From Candidatus Woesearchaeota archaeon (GTDB taxonomy: Archaea > Nanobdellota > Nanobdellia > Woesearchaeales > UBA525): a DNA stretch of 8,389 nt. Within the stretch, counting starts at the first letter, position 1. Every line of letters starts with the position of its first letter. Shown in pieces: positions 1 to 5,000 of this stretch. The stretch lies in NCBI GenBank assembly GCA_023252315.1, contig JAJPEB010000051.1:1-8389 (forward strand), read 5' to 3'. Under the pieces are notes generated by a model that searched no databases, had not been told where the DNA came from, and saw nothing but the letters and a program-made list of their open reading frames with translations. Made by a program: the position numbers and the translations under genes.

Positions 1-109
1 CCTCGAGGCCCGCCTCGCGCGCGACATCCTCGCGCGTCGTGTCGAAGACCGTGCCGTCGTCGAGCGTGCCGGTGTAGTCGATGCGGATGAACTGGCCTTT
101 CGCGATCAT
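1..109 (-). CDS. FKBP-type peptidyl-prolyl cis-trans isomerase, N-terminal fragment
   Basis: Only the first 36 codons are in the window; the gene runs off the left edge. The translation begins M-I-A-K-G-Q-F-I-R-I-D-Y-T-G and continues with L-D-D-G-T-V-F-D-T-T and E-A-G-L. This is the usual opening of archaeal SlyD/FKBP prolyl isomerases: a K-G-x-F/V start, then the Y-T-G strand, then D-G-x-x-F-D-T-T. The family isomerises Xaa-Pro bonds and acts as a folding chaperone, normally in the cytoplasm. I chose the ATG at 109 because the protein then starts just before the first strand and GTGA lies five bases upstream. In-frame GTG codons at 118 and 136 are possible alternatives. The only TATA candidate (188-195) would give a long leader, unlike the other genes here. 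Whether the insert-in-flap domain is present cannot be seen. Confidence 0.85.
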   Translation of the reverse strand, partial: MIAKGQFIRIDYTGTLDDGTVFDTTREDVAREAGLE

Positions 110-187
110 GTGCGTCACGTCCTGATGGTCTCCCACCTACCTCGCGATGCGCCTAACGGGAGAACGACGCGGAGAGGATAGGCATCG

Positions 188-195
188 TTTATAAA
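188..195 (-). promoter_or_regulatory. Candidate TATA box for the FKBP isomerase gene
   Basis: TTTATAAA is a perfect palindrome in otherwise GC-rich sequence, lying between the end of the CMP kinase gene and the FKBP start. Read on the minus strand it would place transcription start near 165, giving a leader of roughly 55 nt to the ATG at 109. A GAGGTAGGTG stretch (130-142) lies within that leader. No gene is positioned to use it on the plus strand. Confidence 0.55.
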
Positions 196-202
196 GTTTT
201 CT

Positions 203-225
203 CGGACGGAACGAGAGGAAGCGCT
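203..225 (-). terminator. Pyrimidine-rich tract after the CMP kinase gene
   Basis: Just past the kinase stop, the minus strand reads CTTCCTCTCGTTCCGT (206-221). This resembles the tract after the beta-propeller gene at 7602-7618. Archaeal polymerase commonly terminates in U/pyrimidine-rich tracts, so this is a plausible termination zone. It is short and not strongly T-rich. Confidence 0.35.
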
Positions 226-231
226 TCTCGC

Positions 232-810
232 CTAGCCCTCGGCCGCGTCCTTCGCAGTACTCCTCGTGACGCCGCGCGACTTGAGGTAGGCGAGCGCCTG
301 CGCGAGCGTCTCCTCCGCCGTCGCCCGCGTGGAGTCGAGCACAAGGTCGAACTGCGAGAGATCCGTGTGGTCGACGCCGTAGAGGCGCGCGAAGCGCTCG
401 CGCTCGGAGCCCTGCCGCTCGCGCAGCGATCGCACGCCCTCCTCCACGCTCTCCCAGCGCTCCTCCGCGCGCTGCTGCCGGAAGAGGCGCCGCGCGGCCT
501 CCTCGCGATCGACCTTGACGTAGATCTTGATGCTGTGCGGCAGGAAGTGGAACCCGAGGCGCGAGTCCATGACGAACGCGGGATGCTGCTCGGGGATCGT
601 GCACTGGTACGGGTCGATCCTGCTGTCCCACGCATCGGGGTCCTGCTGCGCGAGCCTCGTGAACTCCTCGACGCTCATGCCGCCTTCCTGCGCGAGCCTG
701 CGGAAGATGTCGCCCATGCTGAAGTGCGGAAGGTCGAGCGCTGCCGCGAGCGCCTTCGCGAGCGTGCTCTTCCCGCTGCCGGGGTCGCCCGCGATCGTGA
801 CGATTGCCAT
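232..810 (-). CDS. cmk: Cytidylate (CMP/dCMP) kinase, archaeal type
   Basis: 192 residues, close to the length of archaeal CMP kinases. The family transfers phosphate from ATP to CMP or dCMP in pyrimidine nucleotide synthesis, in the cytoplasm. The protein opens with strand 1 and a Walker A loop G8-D-P-G-S-G-K-S15-T. Next come S-M-G-D-I-F-R (31-37), the NMP-binding helices with the I-D-x-x-Q segment (65-69), M-D-S-R-L-G (81-86), an arginine-rich LID (107-141) and F-D-L-V-L-D-S-T (154-161). These are the landmarks of the short-LID archaeal Cmk group. The last 15 or so residues look like a dispensable tail. The start at 810 puts the P-loop at the expected distance from the N-terminus. It also lies about 26 nt from a TATA element with no Shine-Dalgarno, so the mRNA is probably leaderless. 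A related (d)NMP or adenylate-kinase-like activity is the main alternative. Confidence 0.88.
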   Translation of the reverse strand: MAIVTIAGDPGSGKSTLAKALAAALDLPHFSMGDIFRRLAQEGGMSVEEFTRLAQQDPDAWDSRIDPYQCTIPEQHPAFVMDSRLGFHFLPHSIKIYVKVDREEAARRLFRQQRAEERWESVEEGVRSLRERQGSERERFARLYGVDHTDLSQFDLVLDSTRATAEETLAQALAYLKSRGVTRSTAKDAAEG

Positions 811-832
811 GCGCGCCGCTGCGGGCGCTGCG

Positions 833-840
833 GATATAAG
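833..840 (-). promoter_or_regulatory. TATA element of cmk, possibly bidirectional
   Basis: GATATAAG on the plus strand reads CTTATATC on the minus strand. Its centre is about 26 nt from the cmk ATG at 810, which fits a leaderless transcript. It is also about 28 nt from an in-frame ATG at 865 of the divergent plus-strand gene. The two ATGs are nearly symmetric about the element, so it could drive both genes. Confidence 0.65.
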
Positions 841-908
841 GCTTGCGTGGCCTGCGAGGCCGCGATGCGATCATACGCCCGCAGTTCGCGTTACATGGCT
901 CGCCGAGA

Positions 909-920
909 AAAATTGATAAC
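909..920 (+). promoter_or_regulatory. Candidate promoter of the AAA_28-type ATPase gene
   Basis: AAAAATTGATAAC is an A/T-rich island in GC-rich surroundings. Its TTGATAAC core is centred about 27 nt before the GTG at 943, matching the spacing of the leaderless genes here. The TATA match is imperfect. If the real start is upstream at 865 or 895, this stretch is coding and the element at 833-840 is the promoter. Confidence 0.4.
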
Positions 921-942
921 GCGCGGGAAATCCCCGCACGCC

Positions 943-1500
943 GTGACGAGGATCGTGCTGACGGGGACCGCGTGCGCGGGCAAGTCGTACCTGCTGGGCG
1001 CGCTCGCAGCACGCGGATACAGGACGTTCCCTGAGGCGGAGACCCCGATCGTGCGGGAGCTGCGCGAGAGGCTCGGGCCCGAGGGCGCGAAGGAATGGAT
1101 ACTGGGGAATTACACGGCGTTCAAGGGGCAGGTCGGGGAGCGCCAGCGCGAGATCGACGCTGTGCCTACGAACGGCGAGCCTGTCTTCTACGACCGGAGC
1201 GCAGCGTGCTACATCGGCTACTGCATGCTCAGGGGCGCGCGGATCCCGGAAGTGCTGCTCGAGCTCTCGTCCCGCAAGCCCGACGCGGTGTTCTTCCTCG
1301 AAAGGCTCGCGAGGTTCAAGGAGCGCAGGGACACCGGCCGGTTCATGAGCGAGGAGGAAGCGTGCAGGCTCGCAGGGCTCATCGAGGAAGAGTACGCGCG
1401 CCAGGGCGTCGCGATCATGCGGGTCCCCGAGTTCTCTCCCGACAAGCAGGAGAACGTCGAGCGGCGGGTAGCGCACATCGAGGCATATCTCACTCTCTAG
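943..1500 (+). CDS. P-loop ATPase/kinase of the AAA_28 type, function unknown
   Basis: 185 residues from the GTG at 943. The first strand runs into a Walker A loop G8-T-A-C-A-G-K-S15. Then come F-P-E-A-E-T-P (29-35), a V-F-Y-D84-R85-S strand end typical of the AAA_28/COG3911 group, a long helical region, and a LID-like segment rich in Arg (R-F-K-E-R-R-D-T-G-R-F, 124-134). This architecture is that of small nucleoside/nucleotide-kinase-like P-loop NTPases; the substrate of this family is not established. In-frame ATGs at 865 and 895 would add 26 or 16 residues. I prefer 943 because homologues begin a few residues before strand 1 and because an A/T-rich promoter-like island lies at 909-920. Divergent from cmk. 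The fold is clear; the role is not. Confidence 0.75.
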   Translation: MTRIVLTGTACAGKSYLLGALAARGYRTFPEAETPIVRELRERLGPEGAKEWILGNYTAFKGQVGERQREIDAVPTNGEPVFYDRSAACYIGYCMLRGARIPEVLLELSSRKPDAVFFLERLARFKERRDTGRFMSEEEACRLAGLIEEEYARQGVAIMRVPEFSPDKQENVERRVAHIEAYLTL

Positions 1501-1510
1501 GCACGCCTCG

Positions 1511-1525
1511 CAATCTTTCTCTTCA
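1511..1525 (+). terminator. T-rich tract after the AAA_28-type gene
   Basis: AATCTTTCTCTTC follows the stop codon by about a dozen bases and is the only T-rich run before the thermosome promoter. It is consistent with archaeal intrinsic termination at T tracts. No stable hairpin precedes it. Confidence 0.4.
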
Positions 1526-1572
1526 GCGAATCGACGACGGCCGCTCCTCGAGAGGGCACCGTCCCCGCTACG

Positions 1573-1606
1573 CATATAAACCGAGAGGGGTTCGCCCGAG
1601 TCGGTG
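1573..1606 (+). promoter_or_regulatory. Thermosome promoter (TATA) and GGTG ribosome-binding site
   Basis: CATATAAA at 1573-1580 is the TATA box. Transcription would start near 1603. GGTG at 1603-1606 lies five bases before the ATG at 1612, so the leader is very short and begins essentially at the Shine-Dalgarno. The AT-rich box stands out in this GC-rich DNA. Confidence 0.75.
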
Positions 1607-1611
1607 GCGCC

Positions 1612-3222
1612 ATGACCAAGGACATCCAGCCGATCTTCATCCTCCCGCCCGAGAGCACGCGCACGACGGGACGCGAGGCGCAGCGCGCGAACATCCAGGC
1701 GGCGAAGCTCGTGGCGCAGGCCGTGCGCACGACGCTGGGCCCCAAGGGCATGGACAAGATGCTCGTGGACAGCGCGGGCGAGGTCACGGTCACGAACGAC
1801 GGCGTCACGATCCTCGAGGAGATGCGCGTGGACCATCCATGCGCGAAAATGATCGTCGAGATCGCGAAGACGCAAGAGCGCGAGGTGGGCGATGGCACGA
1901 CGACCGCGGTCGTGCTCGCGGGCGAGCTGCTCGGCAACGCGGAGCCGCTGCTGGAAGCGGGCGTGCATCCCACCATCGTCGCGAAGGGCTATCGCCTCGC
2001 GGCCGCGAAGGCGCAAGAGACGCTCGCGAGCATCGCGCGCCCGATCTCCATCTCGCAGGAGGACCTGCTCGAGCGCATCGCGCTCACGGCGATGACCGGC
2101 AAGGGGGTCGAGGAGGCGAAGGACGCGCTCGCGCGCATCGTCGTCACGGCCGCGCGCACCGTCGCGCAGGGCGGCAAGACCGCCGAGCGCTCCGCGATGA
2201 AGGTCGAGCGCAAGGCGGGCGGCGGCGTCGCGGACACGGAACTCATCAACGGCCTCGCGCTCGACAAGGAGCGCGTCGCGTCGTCGATGCCCTCGCGCGT
2301 CGCGGGCGCGAGGATCCTCCTCATCGACGTGCCGCTCGAGATCAAGAACACCGAGATCGACGCGCGCATCAGCATCACGGACCCCGACAAGCTGCAGGCG
2401 TTCTTCGACATGGAGGAGCGCATGCTGCGCGGCATGGTCGAGAAGGTCGCGCGATCGGGCGCGAGCGTCGTCTTCTCGCAGAAGGGCATCGATGACCTCG
2501 CCGCGCACTTCCTCGCGAAGCGCGGCATCTTCGCGGCGCGGCGCGTCAAGAAGTCGGACATGGAGCGCCTCGAGCGCGCGAGCGGCGCGCGCATCGCCTC
2601 GAACCTCGACGACATCGTGCCCGAGGACCTCGGCGCCGCAGGGCTCGTCGAGGAGGTCAAGGTCGGCGACGACCGCATGACGTTCGTACGCGACTGCCCG
2701 CACGCGCGCGCGGTCACGATCCTCGTGCGCGGCAGCACGGAGCACATCGCGGCGGAGGCGCAGCGCGCGCTCGAGGATGCCATCGGCGACGTCTCTGCGG
2801 CGCTCGCCTCGGGCAAGGTCGTCGCGGGCGCTGGCGCGCCCGAGATGGAGGTCGCGCGCCGCCTGCACGCGTACGCGACGACGCTCTCGGGAAGGGAGCA
2901 GCTCGCGGTCAAGGCGTTCGCGGACGCGATCGAGATCATCCCACGCACGCTCGCGGAGAACGCAGGGCTCGACCCGATCGACACGCTCGCGCAGCTCAAG
3001 GCGGCGCACGACAACGGCGCGGTGTGGGCAGGCGTGGGCGCGACGCAAGGCGCCGCGATGGACGCATGGGAGGCGGGCGTGATCGAGCCGTTGCGCATCA
3101 AGACGCAGGCGCTCGCGAGCGCGGCAGAGGTCGCGGTCATGATCCTGCGCATCGACGACGTGATCCTGAGCGGGCCCGAGGAAGGGGCGCAGGGGCAGCC
3201 GATGCGACACGACGGGCCGTAG
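1612..3222 (+). CDS. ths: Thermosome subunit (group II chaperonin)
   Basis: 536 residues, full length for an archaeal thermosome subunit. Such subunits form a double-ring ATP-driven folding chamber in the cytoplasm, closed by a built-in lid and normally fed by prefoldin. The equatorial domain begins with R-T-T-G-R-E-A-Q (17-24) and T-L-G-P-K-G-M-D-K-M-L-V-D (41-53). T61-N-D63-G carries a conserved catalytic Asp, and G93-D-G-T-T-T98 is the phosphate loop. The apical domain with its helical protrusion lies around 220-360. D389 in L-E-D-A-I-G-D-V matches the second catalytic Asp. The usual V-V-A/P-G-G-G-A loop reads V-V-A-G406-A407-G408-A here, so the middle glycine is replaced. The C-terminal tail (about 520-536) lacks the Gly-Met repeats common in other thermosomes. 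Only one subunit gene is in the window; whether the ring is homo- or hetero-oligomeric cannot be told. Confidence 0.97.
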   Translation: MTKDIQPIFILPPESTRTTGREAQRANIQAAKLVAQAVRTTLGPKGMDKMLVDSAGEVTVTNDGVTILEEMRVDHPCAKMIVEIAKTQEREVGDGTTTAVVLAGELLGNAEPLLEAGVHPTIVAKGYRLAAAKAQETLASIARPISISQEDLLERIALTAMTGKGVEEAKDALARIVVTAARTVAQGGKTAERSAMKVERKAGGGVADTELINGLALDKERVASSMPSRVAGARILLIDVPLEIKNTEIDARISITDPDKLQAFFDMEERMLRGMVEKVARSGASVVFSQKGIDDLAAHFLAKRGIFAARRVKKSDMERLERASGARIASNLDDIVPEDLGAAGLVEEVKVGDDRMTFVRDCPHARAVTILVRGSTEHIAAEAQRALEDAIGDVSAALASGKVVAGAGAPEMEVARRLHAYATTLSGREQLAVKAFADAIEIIPRTLAENAGLDPIDTLAQLKAAHDNGAVWAGVGATQGAAMDAWEAGVIEPLRIKTQALASAAEVAVMILRIDDVILSGPEEGAQGQPMRHDGP

Positions 3223-3248
3223 CGCCTGCATGCACAAGCGCCCCGCCT

Positions 3249-3264
3249 GTCTCATTCGTTCTTG
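3249..3264 (+). terminator. Pyrimidine-rich tract after the thermosome gene
   Basis: TGTCTCATTCGTTCTT follows the stop codon by about 25 bases and precedes the TATA box of the next gene. It shares the C-G-T-T-C core seen at other gene ends in this window. It is weakly T-rich, so termination here is an inference. Confidence 0.3.
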
Positions 3265-3272
3265 GAGCAACC

Positions 3273-3280
3273 CTTAAATA
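3273..3280 (+). promoter_or_regulatory. TATA box of the coiled-coil/small-protein operon
   Basis: CTTAAATA lies 36 nt (centre to start) before the GTG at 3313. Predicted transcription start is near 3303, leaving a leader of about 10 nt. This is the same geometry as the thermosome promoter. Confidence 0.65.
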
Positions 3281-3302
3281 CCTCCCGTCCATGAGGACGC
3301 GA

Positions 3303-3308
3303 GAGGTG
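3303..3308 (+). promoter_or_regulatory. Ribosome-binding site that selects the GTG start at 3313
   Basis: GAGGTG ends four bases before the GTG at 3313. An ATG at 3291 is out of frame and lies upstream of the predicted transcription start, so the GTG is the likely start. The core is the same GGTG used by the thermosome and DUF1931 genes. Confidence 0.65.
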
Positions 3309-3312
3309 GGAC

Positions 3313-3966
3313 GTGAGCAAGGAAGAAGAGTACGAGCTGTTGCCGCGCACTGAGCTCGACTACATGCGCAAGGAGGTCGAGCGCCTCAAGCGCAACCCGC
3401 TCGGCGACACGCAGGCGAGCATCTCGCTGCTGGACAGCATCGGCAAGCTCAACGAGAACATCGCGAGGCTCGTGCAGATCTTCGAGAGCGCGAACGAGGA
3501 GATGTCGCGCGCGGTCCAGGACGCGGGCGTGCAGGAGCAGCTGCGCAAGCTGCGCGATGAGAACGCGAAGATCGCGCACGGCATCGTCGCGGTGGCCGAG
3601 CTCGTGAAGGACGTGCGCGCGGAGCAGCGCGCCTCGCGCGCAGGCGACCCCCCCGAGCCCGCCTCCGAGCCAGTGCCCGCGTCCACGGCGCCCTCTTCCG
3701 GCGCGCAGATGGACGACGCCCCGCTGCCTCCGCGCTCGCCGCTCGCCTCGCCAGGTTCCGTGCCTGCGCAGGGCCCACGTACGCCGCCCATGATGCCTGG
3801 CGACATGCCCGCATCTGCGATGATGGGCGCCCGGCAGAACCCGTTCATGGATCCCCTCTCGCCATTCCCCGAGCAGCCGCTCCCGCGCACGGGCCGCGCA
3901 AGCGCTCCGGGCCAGTGGCCAGGGCAGGGCCTCGGCGGCGATGACGTCCCGCCGCCCCCAAGATGA
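3313..3966 (+). CDS. Uncharacterised coiled-coil protein with proline-rich tail
   Basis: 217 residues from a GTG start. Residues 1-105 are charged and helical. They open with Y-E-L-L-P-R-T-E-L-D-Y (7-17), a Lys/Arg/Glu helix, then N-P-L-G-D-T (28-33), then heptad-like helices (36-64 and 70-105) likely to form a coiled coil. Residues 110-217 are rich in Pro, Ala, Ser and Met, appear disordered, and end in P-P-P-P-R. There is no signal peptide or membrane segment, so it is probably cytoplasmic. The pattern, a short helical head with an N-P-L-G-D motif and a long Pro/Met-rich tail, resembles uncharacterised proteins I recall from DPANN archaea; I could not verify this. The stop overlaps the next start (ATGA), so the two products are probably made together and may interact. 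A scaffold or prefoldin-like role is conceivable but unsupported. Confidence 0.8.
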   Translation: MSKEEEYELLPRTELDYMRKEVERLKRNPLGDTQASISLLDSIGKLNENIARLVQIFESANEEMSRAVQDAGVQEQLRKLRDENAKIAHGIVAVAELVKDVRAEQRASRAGDPPEPASEPVPASTAPSSGAQMDDAPLPPRSPLASPGSVPAQGPRTPPMMPGDMPASAMMGARQNPFMDPLSPFPEQPLPRTGRASAPGQWPGQGLGGDDVPPPPR

Positions 3967-4220
3967 TCTCGGCGACGGGCGCGCAGCGCGCGCTCGCGTA
4001 CCTGGGCACGCACGCGAAGATCCACCGCGAGCTCGACACCCTCGACCGCAGGTACCGTACGCTGCTCATGGATATCGAGCGCAAGGAGATCCTCGCGTAC
4101 GACGACGACCTGCGCTACCTCAGGCTCGAGGATCTCAAGAGGGAGCTGATCGCGATCCGCTTCGTCGGGAAGAGGAAAGAGGGAACGGGAAAAGAGGAGA
4201 TCACAGGTCCTTCGCCATGA
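3963..4220 (+). CDS. Small helical protein, function unknown
   Basis: 85 residues. The ATG shares its bases with the stop of the preceding gene (ATGA, 3963-3966) and has no ribosome-binding site of its own, indicating translational coupling. Residues 5-65 are highly charged and form two or three amphipathic helices (for example T-L-D-R-R-Y-R-T-L-L-M-D-I-E and L-R-L-E-D-L-K-R-E-L). Codon use matches neighbouring genes, with frequent GCG and CTC. The last 17 residues (G-K-R-K-E-G onward) are low-complexity. They are encoded in a purine tract whose opposite strand is the probable terminator of the DUF1931 gene, and the final 20 bp overlap that gene. I do not recognise a family. It may be a helical partner of the coiled-coil protein upstream. 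Confidence 0.7.
   Translation: MISATGAQRALAYLGTHAKIHRELDTLDRRYRTLLMDIERKEILAYDDDLRYLRLEDLKRELIAIRFVGKRKEGTGKEEITGPSP
4167..4200 (-). terminator. T-rich terminator of the DUF1931 gene, inside an opposing gene
   Basis: The minus strand immediately after the DUF1931 stop is an unbroken pyrimidine run apart from one G, including CTCTTTTCC, CGTTCC and CTTTCCTCTTCC. This is a good archaeal-type termination tract. The plus strand of the same bases encodes the last 17 codons of the small helical protein. Composition and placement closely resemble the tract at 7603-7647. Confidence 0.55.
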
Positions 4221-4365
4221 GGGTCTTGCGGCCATTCGCGGTCGCCCTGCCCATCGCGTCCTTGAGGAGGTTCTTCGCCTTCTCCTCGAACGCGTCGCCG
4301 AAGTCCCCTGCGATGCTGAACTGCTCTGCGATCTTCTTGAGCTCCGCTCGCACGATAAGTCCCAT
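4201..4365 (-). CDS. DUF1931 histone-fold protein (54 aa)
   Basis: 54 residues beginning M-G-L-I-V-R-A-E-L-K and ending A-N-G-R-K-T-L-M-A-K-D-L. This matches, in length and layout, the short archaeal DUF1931 proteins: M-x-L-I-V-K start, a D-F-x-x-A-L/F segment, a long helix, and an A-N-x-R-K-T-x-x-x-x-D-L end. The R-K-T-x-x-x-x-D-L ending is the histone-fold signature also seen near the C-terminus of archaeal histones. The family is related to histone-fold proteins and may bind DNA; its function is not settled. Start choice is firm: GAGGTGAA (4369-4376) lies three bases before the ATG, and a strong TATA box lies at 4405-4414. It converges on the small-protein gene with a 20-bp overlap. It is short enough to be lost from automatic annotation. 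Confidence 0.88.
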   Translation of the reverse strand: MGLIVRAELKKIAEQFSIAGDFGDAFEEKAKNLLKDAMGRATANGRKTLMAKDL

Positions 4366-4368
4366 GGG

Positions 4369-4376
4369 TTCACCTC
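4369..4376 (-). promoter_or_regulatory. Strong ribosome-binding site of the DUF1931 gene
   Basis: GAGGTGAA on the minus strand, three bases before the ATG, is an extended match to the archaeal 16S 3' end complement. It is the best ribosome-binding site in the window and fixes the start. Confidence 0.75.
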
Positions 4377-4404
4377 ACCAGGCAGGATGGCCTTGCGGCG
4401 CTGC

Positions 4405-4414
4405 GTATATAAAT
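4405..4414 (-). promoter_or_regulatory. TATA box of the DUF1931 gene
   Basis: ATTTATATAC on the minus strand lies about 45 nt upstream of the ATG, giving a predicted leader of some 18 nt that contains the ribosome-binding site. The flanking AAAAT makes it the most A/T-rich promoter here. The element is near-palindromic and could also fire rightward, where only a doubtful 44-codon frame starts at 4434. Confidence 0.75.
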
Positions 4415-4530
4415 TTTCTGCGCGGATATCTTCATGCATCGGCCATATGAGCGTACGCATGCCTCGGGGAGCAGAATAAGGCCCGGAAAACATCCAGCAG
4501 CACGCAGGAAGACTGATGGCCGTGCCACCG

Positions 4531-4549
4531 CCGAAAAGAGAGTGAAAAC
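4531..4549 (-). terminator. T-rich terminator of tRNA-Ala(CGC)
   Basis: Directly after the tRNA 3' end the minus strand reads GTTTTCACTCTCTTTTCGG, with two T4 runs. This is typical of archaeal tRNA gene ends. Confidence 0.6.
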
Positions 4550-4623
4550 TGGACGCGCCGGGATTTGAACCCGGAGTCTCTGCCTTGCGAAGGCAGCGTC
4601 ATGCCGGATTAGACCACGCGCCC
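4550..4623 (-). tRNA. tRNA-Ala, anticodon CGC
   Basis: 74 nt including discriminator A73; CCA is not encoded. The acceptor stem GGGCGCG/CGCGUCC has all seven pairs and contains G3:U70, the classic identity element for alanyl-tRNA synthetase. The anticodon stem CUGCC/GGCAG encloses loop UUCGCAA, so the anticodon is CGC and reads GCG. The T arm is CCGGG-UUCAAAU-CCCGG. There is no intron. Its own TATA box lies at 4650-4659. GCG is a very frequent alanine codon in the genes of this window, which fits a dedicated reader. Confidence 0.96.
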
Positions 4624-4649
4624 GAAGAACTGGGCGGCATCGGACTCGA

Positions 4650-4659
4650 TTTATAAATA
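4650..4659 (-). promoter_or_regulatory. TATA box of tRNA-Ala(CGC)
   Basis: TATTTATAAA on the minus strand is centred about 31 nt from G1 of the tRNA, predicting a transcription start about four bases upstream of the mature 5' end. It shows that the two tRNA genes are transcribed separately. The 117-base spacer between the tRNAs (4624-4740) otherwise holds nothing I recognise. Confidence 0.75.
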
Positions 4660-4740
4660 TTGCTGGTGGCGCGCACCCGCGGATGCGAGAGCGGACGCGG
4701 GGCATCGTCGCTTGCCGCGTAGCACAGCCCATACTCGCCA

Positions 4741-4812
4741 TGGACGCTGCGGGGATCGAACCCGCGGCCTCGTGATTGCCAACCACGCGCTCTACCACTG
4801 AGCTAAGCGCCC
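4741..4812 (-). tRNA. tRNA-Ala, anticodon GGC
   Basis: 72 nt including discriminator A73; CCA is not encoded. The acceptor stem GGGCGCU/AGCGUCC again has G3:U70. The D arm GCUC-AGUGGUA-GAGC is canonical. The anticodon stem CGUGG/UCACG (one G-U pair) encloses UUGGCAA, giving anticodon GGC, which reads GCC and GCU. The T arm is GCGGG-UUCGAUC-CCCGC. No intron. Outside the acceptor stem it differs widely from the neighbouring tRNA-Ala(CGC), so it is not a recent tandem duplicate. Confidence 0.97.
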
Positions 4813-4839
4813 GTCCGGGCAGCGAGTGCTCCTCGGCGG

Positions 4840-4848
4840 ATTTTAAAG
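4840..4848 (-). promoter_or_regulatory. TATA box of tRNA-Ala(GGC)
   Basis: CTTTAAAAT on the minus strand is centred about 32 nt from G1 of the tRNA, the same spacing as the other tRNA promoter. The rest of 4849-4970 contains no gene or motif I can support. Confidence 0.65.
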
Positions 4849-4970
4849 GTATCGTCCGGCGCGAGCGCGATCTCGTGCCCGATCATCTCGCCCGCGCAGA
4901 TGCGCAAGCGCCGGCACGCGCCGCGGCAAGCGAGCGCGAATGAGTCCTCACCGCCCAGTCCCGCAAAAAG

Positions 4971-4979
4971 CATTTATAG
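4971..4979 (+). promoter_or_regulatory. TATA box of the Bax-inhibitor-family gene
   Basis: CATTTATAG preceded by an A-rich stretch (GCAAAAAG, 4963-4970), a plausible TFB recognition element. The box centre is 25 nt from the ATG at 5001 and no ribosome-binding site intervenes, so a leaderless mRNA is expected. Confidence 0.7.
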
Positions 4980-5000
4980 GACGCGCCGCTCATCGCGCCC

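Noticed and set aside
137..1012. A 291-codon minus-strand frame overlapping cmk
   Set aside because: It runs through the cmk promoter and two stop-side spacers in another frame, is Arg-rich, and has no recognisable fold.
871..3270. A stop-free minus-strand frame of 799 codons opposite the AAA_28-type and thermosome genes
   Set aside because: GC-rich coding sequence with strong third-position bias leaves few stops in an antisense frame. The translation is dominated by Arg, Asp, His, Leu and Ala with no domain, while the plus strand encodes an unmistakable thermosome.
3880..3894. An L-P-R-T-G sequence (residues 190-194 of the coiled-coil protein) resembling a sortase signal
   Set aside because: No signal peptide, no hydrophobic segment after it and only a proline/glycine-rich tail follows, so it is chance in a Pro/Arg-rich region.
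4434..4568. A 44-codon plus-strand frame starting exactly 25 nt from the DUF1931 TATA box read rightward; product very basic
   Set aside because: It uses codons unlike the neighbours (AGA, ATA, CAT, GCA and no GCG), ends inside the opposite-strand tRNA, and matches no ribosomal or other small protein I know. RNA-seq showing a rightward transcript would reopen it.
4676..4701. Inverted repeat CCCGCG/CGCGGG with a 14-nt loop between the two tRNA genes
   Set aside because: Six GC pairs with a large loop are expected by chance in such GC-rich DNA. No C/D or H/ACA boxes are in the expected places.
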